From Pisaster brevispinus (lineage: Eukaryota > Echinodermata > Asteroidea > Forcipulatida > Asteriidae): 64,000 nt of DNA. The stretch spans positions 12,720,258-12,784,257 of the forward strand of contig JAMKCF010000001.1 of NCBI GenBank assembly GCA_023634235.1, written 5' to 3'. Each line of letters opens with the position of its first letter. Positions within the stretch are counted from its first letter, which is position 1. Under the pieces are notes generated by a model. It was not told where the DNA came from and searched no databases. It saw only the letters and a program-made list of their open reading frames with translations. The translations under genes were made by a program, and so were the position numbers. Positions 24,601 to 36,600 of the stretch are shown here, piece by piece.

Positions 24601-27600
24601 AGTGTTGCTATGAGCATCCTAAGCATCAATGCCCGTCCACATGACGATCAAGCCACAGTCGCAGCCACTGATACGGACCTGGCCAATGTTTCTGGCAATG
24701 CAGTCGATGTCTCTGAATGCCCTCTTCAACAACCAACGGTCTACCACCCGTTCAAAGGCTTCAAATTAAATGGTTCCGGCGTATAATCTTTCATAGCAAA
24801 ACGCAGAATGGGTGCAACTAAATACACAATTGTACATATCAGTTACCGCAAAATGATGAGCCTGAGTTTAATATAACAAAAATGTACGCATGTACATCTT
24901 AAATGTATAATATCATGCAGGGGTAAATGAATAACTTGGATACATTATCCATAATCCCTACCAGAATCGTGCCAAATCTCCCCCATCAAATTTATGTCAA
25001 TATGCCTTTTTCTATTTAGATTACCTTAAAAAAAAAAAAAAAAAGATCATTAACAAAAACATGGCCTAACTCATCTAAGCAAATATTTGAGTGCCGTCAA
25101 TGCCCTGTATTCGGTATGTGTACTACTTACTACATCCAGGGCACTTTATATTAAAACATTCTGGATTGGCCTGGGGTGAAATTTCATGCGGGGGACTCTT
25201 TAGCTCTGCGTTTCGTTGAACCCATGCATACAAAGAAGAAAATATGAAAGTGGTGCATATCGATTACAGTATTGCCTTGTTTTGATTGGCATATCCATTA
25301 CATTCAATACATGCTAAGGAAAACATGCCCAGTCGAAACGCCACGACCAAACCCACAAAAAAAAAAAAATCAAAACAGGGAAAAAATCAATAATTAGGTT
25401 TCAATGATGCTGATGAGGGAAGCGTCTGTAAGCAAGCGAGCTAGGGGGGTTAAGGCGGACGAGTCTCTACTGACTCACCCAGGGCCCTGCTGCTCAGCCA
25501 ACCCACTCGTACAGCTAACAAATGGGCAAGTACGCGATGAAGAGACATGGAGTGTGTGCTGTAGTTGCCTCGGGCGAGAAAAAGAAGAAAAAAAAAAAAA
25601 AACCTGTTCTGTTTGCGGGCAGAAAGAGACGGTAGAAATGTACGATCCCTAAGTCTTGGGTTAAAATCATTCTGTTGTTTTCACGGTTGTTGAGGATTTT
25701 TACACAACGCCAAGATTTGTGGTGTTGTTCTAGACTTTGTAGTTGATGAAAAGGGAAATTTTATGAATGGGAACGTTTTGTTTATTTATTTCTAATTTCA
25801 TCCCGGGAGATCCATTCAGTGAGGATAACTAACTGATCTCCCATGAATCCCACCTCACATAAAAACTACAAAGATGCTATTAAAATATTCAGAGTAAGGG
25901 TTACAAAGTTTCACCGACGCATGGTTGCGAAATAATGCATTTGTTGCCATTATACACAAAAATACTTGTGGGCGGGGGAACGCAATCTGACCCTCCATAA
26001 GCATTGGGTTGTCTATCAATAAGAATTTAAAAGAAAAGCAATCTGACTCGTCTCACAATGAACGTTTTGAAGAAACCTGCATTCCCTTTCTCTCCACCAA
26101 TGGTTAACTCTCCTTTCGACTATGTTCACATCTTCACTTGTAGAAAAGGAAACTGCTTGTGCCTGGCACTGAAAGGCATCCTGTAATCATTTTGTTGTTT
26201 ATTTTTTATGTTCGCCAGCAAAGACTACCGTTTCCTTTTCTTTCCGTTGAACCCGGTCTGATGTTTACATGAACGACTGTACAGTTTATGTAAACCCTAA
26301 CACAACACTCCTACTAAAAGTACATGAGACGACAATATTTCCAAGGCGCATATATATATACGGAACAACATGCACTGACAATAATTTGTCCAATGATCCA
26401 GACGTAGACCGCCATTTCCTGTGCATCTCTCTCCAGCTGGCACCGTAAGCCGCATGGCTCATTCTGCCTGGATGTTTTCCTGACCTTTTGTGGAAAATGT
26501 TTTTATTAAAGCTTCAACTCTGACTATCCTCAACGTCACTTACGGCACACCGTGTGATTTGTCACTCCCCATCGCGTATTGTTACATGTTTGGCGGAGGG
26601 GGGAAGGGAGATAGTTGGTTGCCACGAGCTTCATCTTGAACATCAAAATGACGATTGATTATTGCTTGAAATAAATGCATTACTTGTGCCATCACTCAGA
26701 GGTACCGCGCACACGACACACTACAAAACCAATATGAAGGTCCCTGATCGTTTCCTACATCATATGGAAGCGTTTCTTGCTTCACAAAAACCCTCGTAAT
26801 CATCACTATTACTACTCATTTCATCGACAAAATGTTCATCCTTTGCACAAATCAATAGCTCATGTTTGATACAAAATGGTACTTCACAAGTGAGCACGCC
26901 ATCTACATGTATCCTGCTATTTGCCATACAAGTGATATTGCATACATAATTCGTAATTTATGTTTAATCCCTCACTGTACAACAAGTTCATGACAAATAT
27001 TGTCCTCATCGTGTTTATCGCAACAATGTTGACAGCCACTTAAAAGTCCTTTTAAAAAAGTGAGACTCAAGAACCACCAGTGGATAAGTAAAGACCAAGA
27101 GTTATTTTGAAATGAGATACTTTCTGACGGGATGAAGGGCGAATACAAATCATCTGTTTCTTTCTTTGTCTGGTTCTCTCTTCAGTGTTTTCTGTTGTTG
27201 TTGGACGACCGTATCAGCTTACACTTCATCATTACAATGGGATTTGCGGTTCTAAAAAAAGAGACATGAGCTTGCCATAGACTCATGCCATGCTGTGATA
27301 TGTCACAATCCTCAAATGCGACAGAACTAGTAAGGGAAGAGAAGAATAGGCGGCAAGGTTTTAAACGGTCATTTAAAACTGGCAGGGTCATGGCCGTGCG
27401 ATAAAGGACCGAGCCGAAGAGGTCCTGCATCGTACGGTCACCAATCTTTACTGCCCAATCATAAATACCTTCCATTAAAGACACCCAAAAACCTTTAAAA
27501 GTTAAACAAGTTTTTAGTCATATTTCGTCGCCCACCAAGTGACTCTGATAGGTTAAGTTCGATCATGATTTACAAAGCAGCAAGGTTGTGATTTGTCTGT

Positions 27601-30600
27601 GTTTAATGGCATAAGATTTTTTGTGAGGACGATGAACGGTTTTTTTTTTTTTCATATTCATGTCGCTCTTGGCATGTGCACATTTCCAAGAACTACACGA
27701 GATGTCTGCCAGAACTTGGCATTCCAAAAACTCCCATTATAAATATTGTATGGTTTGTCTCTATTTCAGGCTGATTCACATGCAGTATTTATTACAGAAT
27801 GGGCAACCAAAAAATACATGTAATAAAAACTCAAGTTCCTCCCTTCTTGAGCCATGCACATTCCTACAAAAAAGGATATACGCAGTCCTTGGATAATTCC
27901 AGTCAGGATTTGCGATATTTCTCCCCCCATTTATTGCATTTCTCTACATGTCAGGTATCAAGGAATACTTGATTAGATCTTGGGTCCCTTTACTATAATT
28001 ACCGCAACAGGAAAGGACAATTTGGGGCTTCACTTCCCGACGAGATTTGACAGAGCTTACTAGTGACAAAACAAGACTTTCTGCCGAGTGCCTGTTTTAA
28101 TTTGATTGCAGCGCTTTTCTTTTTTATAAACATTACGTCGTCTGATCTGACAAGATGTTGGCTAACGTTCACCGGGTTCAACGCTCAAATTAAATACTGT
28201 GAAAGACATTTTTAAAACATGGACAGCTTATGAAAATCCGACTGCTGCTAACGAATCCCAGGGGTGAGAGTCATTGCTGACAATAAGGTCTGAAACTAAA
28301 GGATCCAAATTGTAGGAGGTATGTTGAAATTATGGCATTTTCACCTTTTAATAGCCCCTGTGGTTATACAAAGATTTCAGGGAGCTTTTAGGAAAAGCAT
28401 CTTCAGGGCTAGAGGAGTGGATTCAAGAGCTGAATTTGATCATACCTGGAGAAAATGACATCTGATTTTCTTCGCCAGGCAGACATAAAAGTATGAATTT
28501 AGTTTGAAAGTCTATAACTTCTCATCCCTGAAATCAAGTAACATATAATGTCGATGCATCGTATACAAAATTGAAAAGAAAATCTACACGGGGTTGGGCT
28601 CGATTCGTAGGATACAGAAACTGTCAACACATCTCCAATGTGATCACAGAGAATGTACTATCACCACAACTTTTTGAGCGCTACATAAAATATCGAAAGA
28701 GGAAACATGGAAATCCAAAACCTACGGAGCCCGGGAGGTGACATCCCGAAAAAAAATTATTTCGTTTTCTCGTGGAAATAATTGTCACGATTTCGTTTTC
28801 TCGTGGAAATAATTGTAACTACGTGCGTCCTTTTTCCAAGCACGGAGTATTGGTGTGGGCCGGCCCTACGTGGGAACGAGATTGTGGAAACGAGTTGAAA
28901 TGCACATGGCCGGCGGACAGCACACTCTAGCTGCACATCACGGTACCGCACATCACAGTGTAGACTGTGTTCATTGCGTGTAGTCGACCAAACGTGAGTA
29001 TTCATTATTTCTTTCCTCCTTGTTATCATCATGGAGGTAGGAATCTCGGGTATCTCCATGGTATTATTTAGCATACACTTAAGTCATGAACGTTGGTTCT
29101 GTCGTTCTGACGTTGGTTCTTTCTTTCGACATGTTTGGGTTATAACTCATAACTGCTAGCACTCCCTCATGCGGGCTGCAGTGCAGATTAGATCCATGTA
29201 TGTGTAGATAGGATTAGGAATGGATCTATAGGCTGATGATAGGCTGTCTATTTTATTTATTTATTTATTTTTTATTTTTTTTGGGGGGGGGGTCTACACA
29301 AATCGCTCGTCGTACGGCTATGGTACTACCACCGCCACCGCCACCGCCACCGCCACCGCCACCGCCACCGCCACCGCCACCGCCACCGCCACCGCCCCCG
29401 CCACCGCCCCCGCCCCCGCCCCCGCCCCCGCCCCCGCCGGGGTTCATACTTTACAAAGTGCTTGAAAATGAAAGCACATCAGGCAGAATATTTCCATTAA
29501 AAAAAATTACCTTACCACCAACTTTTACCTAGTGAGTTTTATGTAAATCAGTGAACATTTTTGTTTTTCAAACTAACCACTTGTAGGGACTCTAAAATCA
29601 AACAAGTTCACTGATACTGATAAATAGTGATATCTTGTTTCTGTTTTACCACAGGTTTTAAACAAGGCTGTATCATGGCAGACCTCTTGATAAATTTTCT
29701 CAAGGAAAGAGGTATTGATAATGAAGAGCTTCAAGCTATTAGGGATGACAAGGTATTGAAGTGAAACTCTTGTTTTACATACTTTGGGAAATGTTTTACA
29801 TGATATCATAACCCTGTTTTTATGGTTGAATCCTCATTACCATTGGCGCCAATGGGCCTCTTACAAATTTTTAACTATTGAACCGTAACCTAAAATAATG
29901 CTCCTACCTCTATTGCAGCTAAACAGAGTGTTAACTTTAATTATTGTGTTTTAACTGTCACTACAGCTATTAATTTAATACTCTTGGTGTTGAGCCATGT
30001 TGGAAAAATTACATACTGTACACACATGCAATAAAGGATCAACATTTGGTGCATTATTATCACTCTGTTTATTTGTTACAATCATTTGTTTTTCTAGATT
30101 GACTGCAGCACACTATTGCTAATGGAGGACACAGCTATGAAGACTTACATACCAGCCTTTGGGGACAGACTGGCAGCAGTTTCATTTTGTAAAAAGCAAG
30201 AAAAAGTGCAATCCACTGAACCCACTGTGCTTGATAGGCTCATGGAGAAATTTTCCAAAAGAAGAAAGAACCCATCGGTTGATGGTAATACATGTTCCCG
30301 TTCCAAGGCAGCAAAAGGTAACACAAATGCCATGAAAAAGGACAGACGTATAGAACTGGGGTGGTTAGATTATGATGCGACCAATAAGCAATACAAGCAT
30401 GTTCGAAACCAGAAGGGAGGCGGTACCCGTCAACTTGTAATTAACAAAAATCTGGGAAAAGATGCAATAATGGAAAAAGGAAAGCTGCTCTTCTTTCCCG
30501 ATGGGAAATCTAAGATGGGCATGGTGGATGATTTCACTTTCTCAATGCAAGATTTCAGAGGCTGTTGTATGGACAAATCTACTATTGGCGAGCTGTACAG

Positions 30601-33600
30601 CCAGACTAGTGTTAAACTTCTTCGGCTGTATATCTGCACCAAGCGCCTTGAAGTGCAACAACCCTTATCTTCAGGTAATAGCTCATCTGATGATGGTAGT
30701 GATCTAAGAAAATCACCACAAATTTATACCAGTAGTGATCATGATGAAACAGAAGTACAGTTTGGGAAAACTTCCCATGCAAACCCTTTACAACTTGACA
30801 AGACACTTCCATGGGAATGTTCCCCAATCCAAGCTGAAGTGTACCTAGAAACTGTTGATCTTGATTTATACACAGAAGTTGTAGAAGAAGTTGTAGAAGT
30901 GCCTATTCTTCAAGTTGAGCAGGAGAAAGCAGATGAAGACTTGAGCTTAAATGATAAATCAACTGAAGCTGCCCAGCCAGAAGTACACACAAATGATTTA
31001 TTCACCATGGATGACAACTGCCTGAACATACGTCTCCATCGCATACACATTCAGAGGGAGATGATAGCAATTTTCAAGACCCCAGAAATAATTAATACAC
31101 CAATAAAAGTTTCTTTTGTAGATGAGGCTGGGGAAGATGCAGCAGGAGTATCAAGAGAGGCATATAGTGCCTTTTGGGTTTCCTTCTTTAGCACATCGGC
31201 AGATGGGGAAGATTGTAGAGTGCCATCACTATGTCCAGAGTACGGACTTGAAGAATTGCAATCTATCGGCCGTATATTATCGAAAGGCTACCTCGATCAT
31301 AAGGTGTTTCCCCTTCAAATGGCTCCAGCTTTCTTCCAGGCATTAATTGTTGGCGAAGAAACAGTATCAGCTGAAGACCTTTGTGAGTCATTCTTATTGT
31401 TTCTTAGTGATACTGACAGAGAAGCTGTTAAGTCAGCACTAGATGGTCATCTCTCCAACGACGACAAAGACGTTTTTGAAGATCTGCTTGACCGAGAGGG
31501 ATGCCATGCCATACCCAAGATGGAACAGGTTCGAACAGTTGTTATGCAGATGGCACATAAATGCATATACAAAATAGCAACTATGCTCTAGAAGCTATGA
31601 GGCGAGTCGTGCAAGACTCGCTGGCCAGTGTTTTTCCAAATGTGGAGTCCATAAAGTCCATGTACTCCGAACTGAAGCCCACGTCAAAGAAAGTTTGCGA
31701 TTTACTGCATGCCGATCCTCAAAACAAGGAACAGTCAATCGTTAAGATTTTTGATGCAATTCATTCGAGCACAGGACAGTGAGGGGCTTGCAAAACTGCT
31801 CAGGTACTTGACAGCCTCCAGTATCATCTCTGTATCAAGGATTTTAGTAGAATTCAAGGACATTACTGGACTTGCTCGCAGGCCAGTTGCACACACTTGT
31901 GGTCCGGTTCTAGATCTGCCATCCACATACACGACATATAGGGATTTCAGGAATGAATGGCAAGCAGTTTTGTCTTCTGGATATCTCAAGATGGACATAA
32001 TGTAGACCTACAGTACATGCAACTACATGTTCATATAGAGTACCGTGAACCCTCTTGCAACAATATACCTTCAAAAACACATTATGGAGTAAGTTAAGAT
32101 TTAAGAACAACAATATTGAACACCAACTAATATTGGAATTTATGCCAAATAGCTAACAAACATTTTTTTGTGAACCTTAAATTATTTGTTTAGTGCTACA
32201 TAAGTTTAGTGCCACACTACTTTGGTGTAATGTTTAGGTATATTTCATGGAGGGAAATTTATGGAACATTATTTTAGGCATTATTAAACTATTTATTAGA
32301 CTAACAAATGGGGTGCAGGTAGGGTACAACATAGATACACTGTATTGGCACCCATGTTTAAAACAAAAGGTTTTTTCTTAGGGGGGGGGGCATGGCTCCC
32401 AGGCCCATTGACGTCCAAGGATCGGTTTTCCTGAAGCTGTATTTTGCCATGCAAAGCTTCAAATCATATTAAAGTGATTCTTGTATACTGTATAACTATT
32501 GTTATAATGTTGATTGAGTATGTTTAGTTAAGCTTACATACAGTGTTAATTTCTTATAAAAACCGTTGTAATAAACAGTATTTCTTGTTGTTTTATATAC
32601 ACAGGTTTTAAAGCCATTTTGATTTTAAAGGGTGTGTACAACATTGGTAATTGTCAAAGACTAGTATCCACACTTGATGTGACCCAACATATACATGAAA
32701 TAACAAACCTGTTAAAGTTTAAGCTAAATCGGTCTTCAGAGTCTGCATGAGAAAACAGTGAAAAACCCCTAAATATGTGTTATAAAAATATAAAAAATTC
32801 AAACATCAGATTTTATCCTGCAGGAATACAGTTGTTTTACTCATTTCCTAAAAACTATGGCATTTCAAGCAAAACTATTTCAAGGGAAGTTTTCCACCAT
32901 GTCCATCTTTATACCATGTAAGTTATAAGCAAATCTGTGAACATTTATATTTTCAACTTTACAATGATGTGAACACCCTTTAATCTGTTATTTTCTTTGG
33001 CACTGTGTTTTTGTAATGGTTTCTTTACTTTTTAAATTGTTTCCATAGTTTTTTATCACTGTGTTCTGGGTTGAATTTCACAGATTTCCTGTGTGTTGGC
33101 TTTGATTTAGGTTTCACTTTTGCTTTTGGTCATTGATTTATAATCAATAAAGTTATTTGTTATTTGTTTGCTTGTTGAGAAACCTACATTTTGAGTCACT
33201 GTCCCACTTCTTGCATTTCCTCACGTCTTTACCCTAGTCGATCGTTAGATTAATTTAGTTGTTCTTAAGTGAGTTTCCCCAGCGTTTAGTTTTATTTAGT
33301 TATATTCAAGCGGTCCATTTTTACAGGTTACTTATGCAAAAGCTGTCTATGAAAAGTTGTATGCTGTAAAGTATTGTGGAGCCCATGGAATTGGGCCCCC
33401 CTTTTTAATTGTTGATAACCCCTTTTCTTTGTTTTGGTATCAACCTTAAACCCTTATATTGTATTTACCTGTAAGAAGGAATGGAATAACCCAAATGCCA
33501 CATCAGCAAGTGCATCTTAGAATTACAGGAAGTGGCCTTGGCTCATTGTTATACCAGCAATGACCCCGTCTACATGCTTTATAATAGTTCTGTATTCTTA

Positions 33601-36600
33601 CATCTTTGACTGATGACAACTTATTATTTCTTTTAAGAGTCATTGACTACATATTAAAGCGCCTCGTATAGGTTGTCATTTTTGATAGTCGTACGTGCGC
33701 AACAGTATGTCTTTTTTTTTTTTGGGGGGGGGAGTTATGCAAATGGGTACTAATCAATATCCCAAAGGGTTTCCTTCACAAAGGGACGAGATACAAATGT
33801 AGATGAATACTTCAATTTAATGCATATTGCACATACTGCATTTTTTACATTGGAAGTTGCAAAACTAAAGTTCATACAGACAAGCCCCTCGCTGGATACA
33901 CCACTGCTTGTTAATAATATGCCATTTCTATAGGGTCTGCGAGACTTGGATCAAGTTGTTGACTTTTCAGGGATTTGCCAAGAGAAAGTAAAATTTAGTT
34001 TAAAGCAATAGTATGGCAATTTGGTCTTTATTTCATTTACTCATGGATTTAAATGACATTCACTATTTACTTCTATATGCCCTTTATGTCTTTGAAGTAT
34101 GTACAATCATGATCTCTCCTTTGATGAAAAGCCGACACTTTTGTCTTACCAAATTGCAACCTGATTGGTCAAATTGACGTACGCGCAATTTGCATAAAGG
34201 CCAGCCCCGCTGCCCCGGGAAAAGTTAGCTTAGGCTGTATCCGAATTGTTGCTAAGGACGTCCTATACTTCAGCGCATGATGACGCGGAAATCTAGCCGT
34301 AGCCGTAGCTGTAGCCGTTAATTCGGACACGGCCTTACCTTCTTGGCTTACGTCCAAACTAAACAAGGGACGCCACCGAGGCAAGTCTTACAATAACAGC
34401 CAAGCGGCAGAGGGAGCTACTATCAAAACTGTCAGAGCCAGTGTGTTGCACAACGGCTCTGATACACAGCGGGGGTCATCTGCGGCGAATAATGTATTTT
34501 ATCGTTTATGCGATACAATAAAATATTGCCGTCATATAGACCCAGCTGGATGATGTTAGCACACTACTGCGATTTCACTATATAATTATTAATAGAATTT
34601 ATAGGACCCATATCATTATTGTCGCCGTATTGAAGATTATCCCATCAAAAGATGAAAATAAAACTAATTCCAACCAAAGGGCAACTACAGTTGTTGTTGG
34701 GGGGGGGGGGGTCAGGAAATATGGATAGGATGAGGGGTATGCCGTACTACACATACTCAGATTTCACCATATAATTGTATACATTGTCACCCAATATGAT
34801 TATTATAGCCGTAATGAACCGAACCCCCTTACAGGATTATTTCAAAAAGGGAAAGAAAGCCAGATTTCTATATCAAATTCAATATCGCCGTAATACAAAT
34901 GCCTCCCTTCAGGATGATTTTAAATTGGGAAATATTGTCAAAATTCAATGTTTATCTAAATATTACCGTAAACAGCGTGGCCAAATGGAGGATAATTTCT
35001 CAAAGGGATAAATATCATTCTGATTTTCATATGATTATTCATCTTCACGTCCTGACCTTATAGTTACCAGGGGTCTAGTTGTACACATCTTTCCTTCATA
35101 CTATTGGATACCCTTTACAAACCCTGTTCAATTGTATTCAGTGTGTACATGTCTACATATTTATAAACATGTCATCACTTATCAAAAGGCAATGAGCTTT
35201 TAATAACTTAAAACACCATGTTCATACGATATTTGAATTAGTGTTCACATACCAACGTTCTTTATTTATTATGTCCTTTTTACAATTGAACACTGCCGAC
35301 ATGTAACTCATTCCTTTTATCATTTCAAATATAATAAATTATTCTGTGCAACCTCAAATTTGTGTCGAATGACAATTAATTTGTAATTGCATTTACTTAC
35401 AATACTTTCTTTACATACACATATCAATATTATAAAATGTTAACCTAGACTCTCCTGAAACGCCCTCTATCGGCCATTACCCACACCACGTCTCCGCGCC
35501 TCCAGCTTCCCCCGTCTTCACGAAAGCATCATGCCCCCCCTCCACTGTCATGCACGTCTTCCCCCAAGCCATTGCCCACACCACGTATCAGCACCCTTCA
35601 CGACCTCACCACCCACGTCACACTTTGACTCCCTACGCCCCTAACAATTTATCTGATTGATTCATTCCTTATCAATCGCACAAAATACATTCCCACACAG
35701 TATGTATCGTACACTACATAACACTGCTTTTACCGAGTTATAATGTTTTTACCATTTCACAATTAAAGCCACTCACTATTTTTTCTACATACTTGACACA
35801 ACTATATCATTTTCATTTGGTGTATTTTTAATTGAATTTGAAATTATTGAAAAGTCACACAAATGAAGGTTTTGAACAAAAAATTGATTTGATTGAAATG
35901 TTGGAGTTTGACATTAGTTGCTATTGCGCTTGTTCACACACTGGTTCACATACGCAATTTATTAGTTGTGCGCTGTTGAATGTTGAATAGCAAATCCCAT
36001 TCCTCATGGGCGAACAGGTCTTTGGGGGCAAATAGGTTTTTTAGAGCGCCGACGCAGAATATGGGAGCAACAGTGAATGTCAATATGTCATGTGATGTGA
36101 GTTCCACCATTCAAATCAAATGACAAGGATCTGTGTCAGTTACATGTGTAAAATAATTTACATGTATATCATGAAACAAAATAAATAACAATCTGTGAAC
36201 ATAGTTAGCAAATGCTACTTGCTTTCATTGTGTAAAGAAATAAAGATCGATTGTATTCAAACTATAACACAAGGTTGTTTCTTCAATTCTTATGGCAAGA
36301 TTTGTGTTAAAGAAGACCTAAGGTAAAACCACCACGATCTCCCGTTGAAGATGGAGATACAAATCAATGGCTTGATAGACATCCATTGGTTCAGTTAGGT
36401 TGTCCCTTCTCATGATATCTACACACAACTCGTATACATCTGGGTCACAAGGTATAGTGGAACGAAATGTTGCTTTACTGTCGCATACAGTTATTTCTTC
36501 ATCACCAACAGAAGATAGCTTGTCTTCAACACCCCAAATCTGAGGTGTATAGTACATCAGGATGGGACGTCCACTCGGTACACGGACGTTCTTGGAGGGT

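Larger units (their letters stand above)
21090..28716. other. Intron 1 of the SAM gene, part left of element B: no gene recognised
   Basis: About 7.6 kb with several short frames but none with recognisable motifs or supported starts. One frame at 24517-24786 (plus; MASFSHKVCTDCIKAASKLA, ending FKLNGSGV) is compositionally plausible but unsupported. A diverged repeat pair is described separately. Confidence 0.5.

Noticed and set aside
24385..24786. 133-codon frame with an Ala-rich stretch
   Set aside because: No homology I recognise, no supported splice sites or start; may be chance.
29236..29532. Proline-rich open frame (and glycine-rich frame on the other strand)
   Set aside because: It only translates the (CCACCG)n microsatellite inside the HECT gene intron.
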